This document shows positions 52,792 to 61,919 of a stretch of DNA of 64,000 nt, in pieces; positions within the stretch are counted from its first letter, which is position 1, and each line of letters begins with the position of its first letter. This stretch comes from Nocardia brasiliensis ATCC 700358. GTDB taxonomy: Bacteria; Actinomycetota; Actinomycetes; Mycobacteriales; Mycobacteriaceae. The stretch covers positions 5,642,001 through 5,706,000 of the forward strand of contig NC_018681.1 of NCBI RefSeq assembly GCF_000250675.2. The letters are read 5' to 3'. The notes below the pieces were generated by a model. It did no database searches, was not told the DNA's origin, and saw only the letters and a list, made by a program, of their open reading frames with translations. A program made the translations under genes and the position numbers.

Positions 52792-53216
52792 GCTTCGGTT
52801 CCTTCCGGGTCGGCGCTGCTGTTGCGGAGGCGGTCTGGTTCTTCGGCGACGCGTGGCAAGGCGTCATCCAGCGGATGCTGCGATCGGTTTGGACCCACCG
52901 CCAGCAGGCCGAAGTGTGCGTGCCACGTTCGTTGTCGTAAACCCGATCCAGCGGACCGCTCGACAGATCGATGACCCCGGTCACTAGCCGCAGTCGATAT
53001 TGCTGTCCGGGTGCCTCGGATCACCATGTGCGGGGGCCTACCGATCGCCGCCGAAAATGTGTGCTACAGCACAATTTACAAGAGGTGAGGCTCGAGCACG
53101 CCAACCGACAGCAGGGCCTAATCGATCAAAGGACAAGCCCATGAATGGCGAATGCGGACGAATAGTTGTCCGCAACGCCACTAGGGCAATCGATCAGATA
53201 TTTCTAAGGTGAGCTG
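52792..53216. other. 425 bp spacer upstream of the lipase, with one palindrome
   Basis: No gene seen. The region separates the divergent aldehyde dehydrogenase and lipase genes and so should hold both promoters. The palindrome at 53060-53073 is described separately. Confidence 0.5.
53060..53073. promoter_or_regulatory. Palindrome upstream of lipase
   Basis: TGTGCTACAGCACA, perfect 6-bp arms with an AC spacer, followed by ATT. It matches 11 of 14 positions of the site before the PucR gene at 54842. Candidate operator for a PucR-type or related regulator. Confidence 0.5.
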
Positions 53217-54470
53217 ATGTACCTCTCGAGCATACTTTCGGCGCCGAATAAGCCGGGCTCCAACGATTCTGCGCAAGCGCCCCGATCGAAGAACCGTGCT
53301 CGAGTTTGTAGTCGAACCACCGTCCGTCGCCGACTACTTGCTGTGCTGATCGCCATGGCGGTGTCGATATTCTGCGGGTCGGTGGCAGGGCACGCCGAAC
53401 CCAGCGACGTGTCGACGGAACAGGCGCTGGCCAACTACATCGCGGCGGGTCGCAAGCCAGCCGCGGACATGGATTCGGCCAACCTGTGCGTTGTCTCGAC
53501 CCACGCAGAGCCGGACAGGCAATGCACGGCCGGCTCGGCTACGGCGGGTGAGTATTCCAGCGATACGGTCGGATCGGGGCCGGTGATGAGCGCTGCGTTG
53601 GCGGCCTCCGCGTACAGCATTTTCCACCCTGATGCGGCCCCGCCCGGCGCCAACGATTGGAACTGTCGGCCGAGCGCTGAGCATCCGCGTCCAGTGATCC
53701 TGCTCCACGCCACGTGGCTCAACGCGTACAGCAGCTTCGCGTATATGAGCCAGCCGATCAAAGACGCCGGCTTCTGCACCTTCGCGTTCAACTACGGCCG
53801 GTCCAATCCACTCGCCGGTGGCGGGCTCGGGTCGCTGCTACCCGGTGTGGGAGGCGTGGGCCATGTCGAGAACTCGGCCCAGCAACTGAGTGTCTTCGTC
53901 GACCGTGTGCTGGCGGCCACCGGTGCACAGGAAGTCGACCTCGTCGCGCACTCCCAAGGTGGGCCGATGGCGAACTGGTACCTCGAATTCGATGGTGGAG
54001 CCGCGAAAGTCCGCCAGCTGATCTCCTTCGGCGCCACCTATCACGGAACCTCGTTCAACGGCATCGGGACGCTCGGCCGCACCATCAATAATCTCGGCAT
54101 CGACGTGCTCGGCTTCGTCGAACTTCCGCTCGGACACGCCCCGGTCGAACTCATCGCCGATTCCGAACTCCTGCACCGGCTCAACGCGAACGGCGACACC
54201 GTGTCCGGCGTCGAGTACACCGTCGTCGCGACCCGCTACGACGAGGTGACCAACCCATATCCGATCACCTTCCTCACCCCGGTCCCCGGCGCGACCGTCC
54301 ACAACATCACCCTCCAGGACGGTTGCGAACAAGACGTTTCCGATCACCTCACGATGATGTACTCGCCACGCTCTGTCTCCCTCGCGCTGCACGCATTGGA
54401 CCCTGATGCGCACCCCACACTCACCTGTGCCTTCAACCCCTGGCTCGTCGGCGGCGGTGGCACGCTATGA
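53217..54470 (+). CDS. Secreted lipase/esterase (alpha/beta hydrolase)
   Basis: 417 residues. After ~40 polar residues a hydrophobic stretch (RRRLLAVLIAMAVSIFCGSV) ends GHAEP and serves as signal peptide. The hydrolase core (about 160-415) has RPVILLHATWLNAYSSFAY (oxyanion strand) and VDLVAHSQGGPMANWYLEF with nucleophile Ser246; the Asp/His are probably in YDEVTNPY and DVSDHLTMM. Class-2/LipA-like lipase acting outside the cell. Its stop overlaps the following fragment (ATGA). Confidence 0.85.
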   Translation: MYLSSILSAPNKPGSNDSAQAPRSKNRARVCSRTTVRRRLLAVLIAMAVSIFCGSVAGHAEPSDVSTEQALANYIAAGRKPAADMDSANLCVVSTHAEPDRQCTAGSATAGEYSSDTVGSGPVMSAALAASAYSIFHPDAAPPGANDWNCRPSAEHPRPVILLHATWLNAYSSFAYMSQPIKDAGFCTFAFNYGRSNPLAGGGLGSLLPGVGGVGHVENSAQQLSVFVDRVLAATGAQEVDLVAHSQGGPMANWYLEFDGGAAKVRQLISFGATYHGTSFNGIGTLGRTINNLGIDVLGFVELPLGHAPVELIADSELLHRLNANGDTVSGVEYTVVATRYDEVTNPYPITFLTPVPGATVHNITLQDGCEQDVSDHLTMMYSPRSVSLALHALDPDAHPTLTCAFNPWLVGGGGTL

Positions 54471-54790
54471 CAGGCCTCGCTCGGTTGTTGTGCCAGCAAG
54501 GCCTGCTGGAAGCGCCGGTGGTGAAAACCGATGGTAGCGTTCTCTTCTCGAACGTCACCTCCGGCGGAGCGTTCGAATACGTGGCCGGTGCGAGCAAGAC
54601 CGTTGTCGAATCCCGCAAGGGCATCGGCGGATTGGCCTTGCATGTCGACGGTGGACTGGTGATGACAGGACGGGATGTGTCCCACACCGGGCCGGTTGCT
54701 GCCGCAAACCCGGATCCCCCGTCGGCGCCTGTGAGCACCGTGCTGCCCATCGCAGGGCTATGTCGAAGCGACACCCGATCCCTGATGTAA
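54467..54790 (+). pseudogene. N-terminal fragment of SMP-30/gluconolactonase-like protein
   Basis: Residues 1-68 (LLEAPVVKTDGSVLFSNVTS, GGAFEYVAGASKTVVESRKG, GGLALHVDGGLVMTGRDVSH) match the first two blades of SMP-30/LRE beta-propellers, which hydrolyse lactones. After MTGRDVSH the frame gives unrelated sequence to the TAA at 54790, so about three quarters of the gene is gone. The ATGA overlap with the lipase gene shows it was once the second gene of that operon. Confidence 0.7.
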
Positions 54791-54793
54791 GTG

Positions 54794-54807
54794 TGTGCCA
54801 CAACACA
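54794..54807. promoter_or_regulatory. Palindrome-like site before PucR gene
   Basis: TGTGCCACAACACA followed by ATT, 35 bases upstream of the PucR start at 54842, nearly the same as TGTGCTACAGCACA-ATT upstream of the lipase. Candidate autoregulatory site. Confidence 0.5.
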
Positions 54808-54841
54808 ATTCCCATGCTCGGCGAATGCCTACCATTCATCC

Positions 54842-56083
54842 ATGTCCACGCTGACGGAGCCACCCGCGAATGATTCCGCCGCAGTAGCGCGCACACTGCT
54901 CGCCGAGGTCGATGACCTCACCGTCGAACTCGTCGGCCGCATCCGGACCGGGGACTACGCTTACGCGGAATCGACCGCGCTGAACGACGCCGAGCTGGGT
55001 TTCGTTGTCCGCGACAATCTCGTCTCGGTGCTCGGCCAGCTCTGCGGCGGCGTCGGAGCTCGCCTGCAGCCCGCTACTGAGGCGGGCCGGGTCAAAGCTG
55101 AACTCGGCGTGCCTTTGCCCGCGATGTTGCACGCGTACCGGCTGGCCGGACGGCTGCTGTGGGAACGTGCGCTGGCGGTGGCCACCGGCACGGCGATCGA
55201 CGTATTGCCTCAGCTCGGATCCGAGATGTGGCGGATCATCGACGACTATTCGGGAGCGGCGGCCGATGCCTACGGCGACTACCTGACCGAGCGAGTCCGC
55301 CGTGACGATGCCGAACGCCGCGAGCTGTTGCGCCGCCTACTCAACGGCGATTCCCACGATCCGACGCAACGCGATATTGCCCGTGCCCTGCACCTGCCAC
55401 CACGGGGCCGTTTCCTGGTCGTGCACGCCGAGGCCGGACCCCAAGCGCTCTCGCCACTGTCGGGCATCGAGGCCCGGCTTCGCGCCGAATACGTCGAGTC
55501 GATCTGGATCACCGAAGCCGGCGCTCATGTCGGCATCCTCAGCATGGCTACCGAACGCGCACACCAGCAGGCACTCATCCACCTCCGGCAATATGCCACC
55601 GGCCGGATCGGCCTGAGCCGGCCGTTCTCGATCGCTACCGACGCGAGAACAGCACTGCGTGAGGCCGAACTGGCCGGACGTTGCGCACCGGCAGGCACTG
55701 CCACGGTCACCGCCTACGGCGACTCACCGATCCCGCTCGTCCTCGCGCACGCTCCATCCGCCGCGGAGGAACTCGCGCACGAAATCCTCGGACCCGTACT
55801 GGTTCTGCCACCCGAGGAATGCGATGTTCTGCTCGACACCCTCGCCATGTGGTTCGAATGCGCAGGCTCCAATTCCGAAGTCGCTCGACGCCTGCACTAC
55901 CACCGCAACACCATCCACTACCGGCTGCGCCGCATCGAAAGCTTGACCGACCGCCGCTGCTCGGATCCCAAAACCGCCGCCGAACTCTACATCGCCCTGA
56001 CCGCCGCCCGGCTCAGCGGAGCCGACCGGTCCGGCGTCGCCGCCGATTCCCCGTCTCGGGCCCAAGAACGACATGATTACTGA
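54842..56083 (+). CDS. PucR/CdaR-family transcriptional regulator
   Basis: 413 residues from ATG 54842. N-terminal helical sensor part (ELVGRIRTGDYAYAESTALN), GGDEF-like PucR domain (about 170-300) and C-terminal helix-turn-helix (SNSEVARRLHYHRNTIHYRL, then RRIESLTDRR). Lies downstream of the lipase unit; the shared site TGTG-N6-CACA suggests it controls both. Confidence 0.85.
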   Translation: MSTLTEPPANDSAAVARTLLAEVDDLTVELVGRIRTGDYAYAESTALNDAELGFVVRDNLVSVLGQLCGGVGARLQPATEAGRVKAELGVPLPAMLHAYRLAGRLLWERALAVATGTAIDVLPQLGSEMWRIIDDYSGAAADAYGDYLTERVRRDDAERRELLRRLLNGDSHDPTQRDIARALHLPPRGRFLVVHAEAGPQALSPLSGIEARLRAEYVESIWITEAGAHVGILSMATERAHQQALIHLRQYATGRIGLSRPFSIATDARTALREAELAGRCAPAGTATVTAYGDSPIPLVLAHAPSAAEELAHEILGPVLVLPPEECDVLLDTLAMWFECAGSNSEVARRLHYHRNTIHYRLRRIESLTDRRCSDPKTAAELYIALTAARLSGADRSGVAADSPSRAQERHDY

Positions 56084-56148
56084 TTAATGATCGACCGAGC
56101 ACGCCCAGTAGTCGGTCCGCGATGGCTGTTATCGGTCGATCGAGGCGC

Positions 56149-56484
56149 CTAGCCGTTGGCCTGGTAATAGCGCTCAAGGACATCGTTGGAGAACCGCCCG
56201 CGGTCCGATACCTCGATACTGTTGGCGCGGGCCCAGCGTCGGATCGCGGCCGTGTGGTCATAGCCATGGTGGGTGGTTCTCTTGGCGGGATTGATTTGCG
56301 AGGCGAGGCCGATCTCGCGGGCGTGGGGAATCCATTGCTCGAAGACCCCGCGCAGACGGGCGGAGTTGCAGGCCGTCAGATCGAGTTCGTAGCCGACACC
56401 GTCGAGACCGAACTCGACCCTTTCGTCAGCGGCAGACCGGCCGTCGTGGTCGTCGATCCACTCGACAATGACTCTGCGTACCAT
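56149..56484 (-). CDS. lsr2: Lsr2-family nucleoid-associated protein
   Basis: 111 residues with the Lsr2 two-domain layout: N-terminal dimerisation (VIVEWIDDHDGRSAADERVE ... GVGYELDLT) and C-terminal DNA-binding domain (IRRWARANSIEVSDRGRFSN, with the RGR minor-groove hook). Lsr2 is an H-NS-like silencer of AT-rich, often foreign, DNA. ATG start with GGAGGAG 6 bases upstream. The central linker is unusual (QWIPHAREIGLASQINPAKR), so this may be a paralogue rather than the main chromosomal copy. Confidence 0.85.
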   Translation of the reverse strand: MVRRVIVEWIDDHDGRSAADERVEFGLDGVGYELDLTACNSARLRGVFEQWIPHAREIGLASQINPAKRTTHHGYDHTAAIRRWARANSIEVSDRGRFSNDVLERYYQANG

Positions 56485-56663
56485 GCGATCTCCTCCGGAT
56501 TGGGGGTAGTCGACGTGTGGCTTCGGGAGAGGGAACCGACGGGAATCGCAGCGACATCCGCGTCGCTGGATCGTGCCGGAAAGGTCGTGGATTGCCTTGG
56601 TGACGTAACCCGGATGCTTTATGTGGATTTGCGGAGCTGCTGGGCCGAGTTGGTCAGCTGACG

Positions 56664-57547
56664 CTATTTCGATTTTTGCGCGGTCATGAGTACGACAGAG
56701 CCGTCGCCATAGGGATGAGAGTCCAACAGCCGCGCGGAGCCGGTCGCGACGTCCGCTACCGCAGCTGTACTGACTGTCCAGCCGAAATCAGTGAGTTGTG
56801 CTCGTGCCCGATGGTCGCTGCCGTCCTCTGCCAATGGCAGCGCGTCCCAGTCGATGTTCAGGAATAGGTACGGGTCTGCAGTGTCTTTCGCCCCTGCGGC
56901 GCTGAATGATGTTGTGACAAAGTCGATGTAGCATCGGCTGCCGGGGGCCGATCCCGCGTCGATTTGCCCGAGCACAGCGTGCTGGATCTCGGCGGGCAGA
57001 TACATCATCAAACCTTCAGCGAGCCAGAGCGTCGACTCCGAGGGATCGAATCCAGCCTCAGCGAGGGCGGCGAACCAGTCCGCGCACTGCGCGATCGGCA
57101 CAGTCATGCGCTGCGAGAGCAGCGTGTGGCCGTGGCGGCCGAGTACTGCGTTCTTGAACTCGATCACCGCAGGCCGTTCCACCTCGTAAGCCGCGATGTT
57201 CGCGGCAGAGGCAGGCGTAGCACGCGTGCGTCCAATCCCGCACCGAGGATGACGATCTGACGGATGTTCGCGGCCACCGCACTGCTCACGTAGTTATCGA
57301 CAAACCGGGTCCGTACAGCGACGAAATTGCGGACAAGGTGTGCCCCGGCCACAATCACGCCCCTGCCCTTCCCGACCGACCGAGGTGCGAAGATTTCCAC
57401 ACCCGCTGCCGCCAGGAAGCGCTCCGCCCATGGATCATCGATCATTCGTTGCAGACTGCGTGTTTCCAGCGCGCGAGCCATCGCGACCACCAAAGCGGTC
57501 CGTCCGACGACTTCGGTCGCGAAACAGGACTCCGAATTGAACTGCAC
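56664..57547 (-). pseudogene. Class I SAM methyltransferase (PPM/TIGR00027 type), frameshifted
   Basis: The first part (57547 to about 57190) has SCFATEVVGRTALVVAMARA, IDDPWAERFLAAAGVEIF and IVILGAGLDARVLRLPLP (SAM loop GAGLD). The second (to 56664) continues as NIAAYEVERPAVIEFKNAVL, STLWLAEGLMMYLPAEIQHA and CYIDFVTTSFS. A one-base shift at about 57195 separates them; in other respects the ~290-residue sequence is complete. Family members methylate carboxyl or hydroxyl groups of small molecules. Recent inactivation or an assembly error. Confidence 0.75.
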
Positions 57548-57851
57548 TACAACCTTCCTCGGACTCGATCCAGTGCGTCAGGATCCCCCGAGCGTTCCCA
57601 AGCAGCGTCGCAAGACACTTAGCGGAAGACAGTTTGTGCCGTGGCCAACATTTGAACGAATCCCCACGAGTCGCGCAAGCCGCCTTCTGTGGCCTATTCG
57701 CCGGAGACACAACGGCGCTGCCGCCAGATCGACTGCGGGACATGGATGATCACCGCATACTCGGATCCATCGCTTCGCTGTCCTGACAACGCATCATCCG
57801 AACCCCCTATCAGGCAATCAATTTCGTGAAGCATCCGTGACGGCACCGTAT
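57548..57851. other. 300 bp spacer, no gene
   Basis: No reliable frame; presumed promoter region of the methyltransferase gene. Confidence 0.45.
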
Positions 57852-58091
57852 TCACTGTTCGCTGCCGCGGTCCACGGGGTTTATCCGAGAAGCTACGTGT
57901 GACATCTGCGGACATGTCCCTGCGACGTCACGTCCTTCTTGAAATGCAGACTGAGCCAAGGCTTTTGTCGTAGCTTCGATCAGCGGCCAGATTCGGGCGG
58001 TGTCGGTGGCGCCGATCTCGTGGGAGACCCGTTCAGCGACAACGGCCAATATTGCCGTGACTCTGCCACGGTAGTCGGCGAGGTCGGTCAT
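57852..58091 (-). CDS. Small hypothetical protein
   Basis: 79 residues from MTDLADYRGRVTAILAVVAE (ATG 58091, AAGGGGAG upstream). Helical N-terminal half (VSHEIGATDTARIWPLIEAT), polar C-terminus that may be a truncated tail. Unknown function. Confidence 0.45.
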   Translation of the reverse strand: MTDLADYRGRVTAILAVVAERVSHEIGATDTARIWPLIEATTKALAQSAFQEGRDVAGTCPQMSHVASRINPVDRGSEQ

Positions 58092-58164
58092 GTACTCCCC
58101 TTTCGATACGGTGAGCAGGTTGGTCGAAGCCGCGATCGCGGCCATCTCAGGTTGTCAGAACGTC

Positions 58165-59136
58165 TCAGGAGTTATGGACAGCTGATCGGAACGTGCCAGG
58201 GCTGCGGCCGGTGATCCGGCGGATCAGCCGATTCAAGGTCGACGCATCGGCAAGGCCGACAGCTTGGGCGACATCACGGACGCTGCGCCGAGAATCCCTC
58301 AGCAGATCCAGTGCGGCCTCGACTTTGATCCGTTGCGCGAACTGGACCGGCGACAGGCCGGTCGCGGCTTGCACACGCCGGGTCAACGTGCGCGGGGACG
58401 TGTGGGTCGCGGCTGCGAGTTCGGCCAACCGCACCGGCTGGTCGATCTGAGCCAGGACGTAGCGCTCGATAGCCGCCAAATTCGGATCCATTTCCCGGAA
58501 CATCACACCACGTTGGAACGGTGCTTGCGATGGCTGTGGTGTCGCGGCAGCGCGTGCGGCCATGGCTCGGGCGATCTCGACGCCGAACACTTCCTCGGCG
58601 ATGGCGAGCACCAGGTCGATGTGCCCCATGGAGGCGCCGGCGGTGAATACCGGGCCGTCCTTGACCAGCATCCGATCGGCGTCCAGGCGGCAGTCGGGAT
58701 AGCGAGCAGCGAACAGACCAGCCAGCCACCATGTCGTGGTGACGGCCCGACCACCGAGCGCCCCCGCTTCTGCAGCGACGAAAGTGCCGGTGCACGAAGC
58801 AGCGATCCGCGAGTCGATCGCCTTGGCCAACCACTCGACCGCACTCTGCACATCCGGCTCGCCGAGGCGGCGTGCCATCTCCCCGGGCGAGGCACTGCCG
58901 ATACCAGGAACGACGACCCATGGCCGTGCCGGACCGGCCTCGGTCACGGGCACCGCCGGAACGAACAACCCGCCGCGCAACGCGACTATCCCGTTGTCAC
59001 CGCCGATCACCCGCACGTCGATGGAAACGTCCTTGGGCGCGTAACGACTGCGCTTGAGCGCTTCGGCCAGGTCGAGGGTCGCCGCCACAGCAATCGGCGA
59101 CGACCCGGGCACCACCAGCAAATCCATAGATAACAT
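58165..59136 (-). CDS. GlxA-family regulator (DJ-1/PfpI plus AraC helix-turn-helix)
   Basis: 323 residues from ATG 59136 (GGAGGTGA upstream). N-terminal DJ-1/PfpI domain with the elbow SRIAASCTGTFVAAEAGALG (Cys in ASCTG near 108) and WWLAGLFAARYPDCRLDADR. C-terminal AraC/XylS domain with two helix-turn-helix units (VRLAELAAATHTSPRTLTRR; SVRDVAQAVGLADASTLNRL). Regulates unknown targets. Contrasts with the broken GlxA gene at 37.2 kb. Confidence 0.85.
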   Translation of the reverse strand: MLSMDLLVVPGSSPIAVAATLDLAEALKRSRYAPKDVSIDVRVIGGDNGIVALRGGLFVPAVPVTEAGPARPWVVVPGIGSASPGEMARRLGEPDVQSAVEWLAKAIDSRIAASCTGTFVAAEAGALGGRAVTTTWWLAGLFAARYPDCRLDADRMLVKDGPVFTAGASMGHIDLVLAIAEEVFGVEIARAMAARAAATPQPSQAPFQRGVMFREMDPNLAAIERYVLAQIDQPVRLAELAAATHTSPRTLTRRVQAATGLSPVQFAQRIKVEAALDLLRDSRRSVRDVAQAVGLADASTLNRLIRRITGRSPGTFRSAVHNS

Positions 59137-59429
59137 CAGGTCACCTCCAATTTCGCTGTCGCTGCAGCACCGCCGGCACGAGGCAAGCCTGCTCCGGAAA
59201 TCGCAGTCGCAGCCGTTCAACCCGTAGAACAATCGAAAGACCGTCCAAATCCGGCCTCCGCGGGCAGGTTCACACCACCGACCAGGGCGAGTTCATAAAC
59301 ACCGCACTCGCTGCGGCCGACCTTTTCTCAGCGTACAAAGCGCTACCGCGATTGCCCAGTGGCGAAATGGCCATCAAATCGATTCTTTCAGCCACGCCGG
59401 CAGTCACGGCCAGCCGAGGTTGCGCTGAG

Positions 59430-60011
59430 TCAGGAGCCGTTGCTCGCTACGGTCGGGGTTGTGAACGAATGGATCAGCGATTGCATACTTTCGGCCACAT
59501 ACTCCAGCGGCGCGACCGACCGTTGCGCCTGTGACAGCAGCACCGCTCCTTCGATGGCCGCGATCAACGAGGTCGCCAGTCCTTCGCTGAGGCTGTGGTC
59601 GACGCCTTGCTCGTGGAGCCAATCCCTGACGCGGCCGGTCCACTGCGCGAACACTTCCGCCGCGGCGAGCACCCCTTCCGGCGCTTGGTGACGCCCCAGC
59701 GTCGCTGCGGTGATGGGGCAGCCCGCGGCGAAGTCGGATTCGAGAAGCACGCTTTCCCACATCCGCGCGAATGCGAACACCGGGTTCGGCTCGGCGGTCA
59801 GCGACTCGAGCACTCCTGTCAGTGAGGCTCCGATGACTCGCGTGGCTTCGGCGACCAGTTCGCTCTTGCCGCCAGGGAAATTCAGGTAGATAGACCGGCG
59901 AGCCGTGCCGCTGCGCCGTGTGAGCTCGCTCAAACCCATTCCGGCGACACCGTTTTCACGCATCATGGAGACCGCGCCGGCAATCAGCCGGCCTCGAGCG
60001 TCAGCGGCCAT
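59430..60011 (-). CDS. TetR/AcrR-family repressor
   Basis: 193 residues from ATG 60011 (GGAGGAGG upstream). Helix-turn-helix GMGLSELTRRSGTARRSIYL; C-terminal TetR domain of the LmrA/YxaF type (FAAGCPITAATLGRH; VRDWLHEQGVD). Divergent from the MFS gene, with an inverted-repeat operator between, as in drug-responsive repressor/pump pairs. Confidence 0.85.
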   Translation of the reverse strand: MAADARGRLIAGAVSMMRENGVAGMGLSELTRRSGTARRSIYLNFPGGKSELVAEATRVIGASLTGVLESLTAEPNPVFAFARMWESVLLESDFAAGCPITAATLGRHQAPEGVLAAAEVFAQWTGRVRDWLHEQGVDHSLSEGLATSLIAAIEGAVLLSQAQRSVAPLEYVAESMQSLIHSFTTPTVASNGS

Positions 60012-60095
60012 CGAGCCTCCTCCATGCGATGCGTGGGTTACTACCGGATCTCCGATCGAGGGGTAGCTCACACTTTGCTTGCAGTAGCCCGTTCA

Positions 60096-60119
60096 GTCTA
60101 CTAATGTCCCTAAGTAGAC
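60096..60119. promoter_or_regulatory. Inverted-repeat operator between TetR and MFS genes
   Basis: GTCTACT - 10 bases - AGTAGAC is a perfect 7-bp inverted repeat; a further related half-site, AGACTACT, follows at 60126-60133. Located between the TetR start (60011) and MFS start (60260), closely resembling known operators of LmrA/YxaF-type TetR repressors. Likely controls the pump and the repressor. Confidence 0.7.
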
Positions 60120-60259
60120 CGATCAGACTACTTGTGCGATTGATCTGTCTTTCTCAGCGAACGCGCCGCTCTACGACTGACAGCCCGCCCAAGCGAGCGC
60201 GCACCACCCTCCGGCCGCCAGCACCCAACGCGACCTCACAAGCGAGTATCGGAGTGCCG

Positions 60260-61870
60260 ATGTCAAAAACCCCCGTCACGGACCGGTACGCAGCGTCCAA
60301 CCCGACCGCGACTCTGGCCGTAGTGTGCCTCGCGCTTTTCATGCTGCTCCTCGATTCCACAATCGTCGGCGTGGCCTTGCCGAATATCCAGCAATCGCTG
60401 GGAGCGTCGCTATCGGATCTGCAGTGGGTCGTGGACGGATACACCCTCCCACTGGCCTCGTTGCTGTTGACCGCAGCGGTTTTCGGCGACCGCATCGGAC
60501 GCAAGCGCCTGTTCCTTGCGGGACTCGCGATCTTCACTACTGCGTCGCTGGGATGCGCGCTGTCGGAGGGGATGCTGCAGTTGAACCTCATGCGCGCGGT
60601 TCAGGGAACCGGAGCAGCACTGATGATGGGAGTTTCGGTCCCCCTGGTGTCGGCGGTGTTTCCCGATCCAATCCGCAAGGCCCGCGCCATCGGCGCCCTG
60701 GCCGCGGTGATGGGACTAGCCACCGCGGCCGGCCCGCTCGTCGGCGGAATCCTGGTCAACAGTCTCGGCTGGGATTCGATCTTCTTGGTGAACGTCCCGA
60801 TCGGGCTGCTATCGCTGTGCGTCGCGATCTTCTACATCGGTGAATCCAGAAGCGCCGCGACGACAACGATCGACTGGATCGGCACCGTGCTGGTGACAGC
60901 AGGATTGTTCGCGTGCGTACTCGCGGTGATCGAAGGCAACAGTCGCGGGTGGACCTCAGCATTCATCTGCGGACTCTTCCTCTTCGGCGCGATCGTGCTG
61001 GCGGGATTCGTCTGGTGGGAACTGAGAACACGTCATCCGATGGTCGACCTGCGTCTCGTCGCACGGCCCGAGTTCGCAACATTGTCGATCGCAGGATTCG
61101 TCGCATTCGCCGCCGTCGCGGCAGCAGCGAACTTCCTGGCTCTCTATTTCATGAACACCTTACAGTTCACCGCATTACGAACAGGCATATGTTTCCTGGC
61201 TCTGTCCGCCGCCGCGATGCTCGTATCGCCCATCGTGTCCATTGTCCAGCGCCGCCTTCCGGCATCGATCTGGCTCATTGTGGGGCTGAGCTTCGTCAGC
61301 GCAGGTGCCTACCTGTCGACCAATATCCAGGCCGCAGACATCTGGACCCATTATCGCCCCGGACTGATTCTCTTCGGTGCGGCGATGGGCATCGTTCTGC
61401 CGGTGACATCACAAGTGGCATTGGCACATTCATCCGAGGATACGGCAGGCATGGCTACCGGCGTCGTCTCCTCGATGCGGCAACTCGGGACTGTCGTCGG
61501 CATCGCCGCACTGGGAGCTCTCTTCACCCGCGCCGCAACAGCTTCCGCCGACGCGAACCTCCCCTCGTCGGCGCAGATCGCAGCCGGCGGACCGGCACTA
61601 CCTTCGACCGCGCGAGACCAAGTTGTGGATGCGCTGGGATCCGGCGCAGGCCTGCGAGTCGCCACCGAACTGCCCGAATCAATGCGGATCTTCGAATCCA
61701 ACGTCGAAAGCATCGCCCGCGTAGCCTCCGATGCCGGCATCAACGCCATATTCGACGCCTCGGCCATCCTCGGAGTAATAGGGCTGATTTCTCTCATCAC
61801 GATGGCCGTCATCGAGCGGATAGCCACGCCCAGGGCAAGCCGGACTCAGGAATATCCTGTTTCCCGATGA
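60260..61870 (+). CDS. MFS drug:H+ antiporter, DHA2 (EmrB/QacA) type
   Basis: 536 residues, ATG with GGAG 6 bases upstream. 14-helix DHA2 layout; motif C-like GVALPNIQQ region in helix 1 (LDSTIVGVALPNIQQSLGAS), motif A GDRIGRKRLFLAG in loop 2-3, and LATAAGPLVGGILVNSLGW in helix 5. Exports toxic compounds or antibiotics using the proton gradient. Regulated by the divergent TetR gene. Confidence 0.9.
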   Translation: MSKTPVTDRYAASNPTATLAVVCLALFMLLLDSTIVGVALPNIQQSLGASLSDLQWVVDGYTLPLASLLLTAAVFGDRIGRKRLFLAGLAIFTTASLGCALSEGMLQLNLMRAVQGTGAALMMGVSVPLVSAVFPDPIRKARAIGALAAVMGLATAAGPLVGGILVNSLGWDSIFLVNVPIGLLSLCVAIFYIGESRSAATTTIDWIGTVLVTAGLFACVLAVIEGNSRGWTSAFICGLFLFGAIVLAGFVWWELRTRHPMVDLRLVARPEFATLSIAGFVAFAAVAAAANFLALYFMNTLQFTALRTGICFLALSAAAMLVSPIVSIVQRRLPASIWLIVGLSFVSAGAYLSTNIQAADIWTHYRPGLILFGAAMGIVLPVTSQVALAHSSEDTAGMATGVVSSMRQLGTVVGIAALGALFTRAATASADANLPSSAQIAAGGPALPSTARDQVVDALGSGAGLRVATELPESMRIFESNVESIARVASDAGINAIFDASAILGVIGLISLITMAVIERIATPRASRTQEYPVSR

Positions 61871-61919
61871 GCAGCGGATTCCACAATCGACGCTACCGAA
61901 CATAGAATGGAGACCAACG

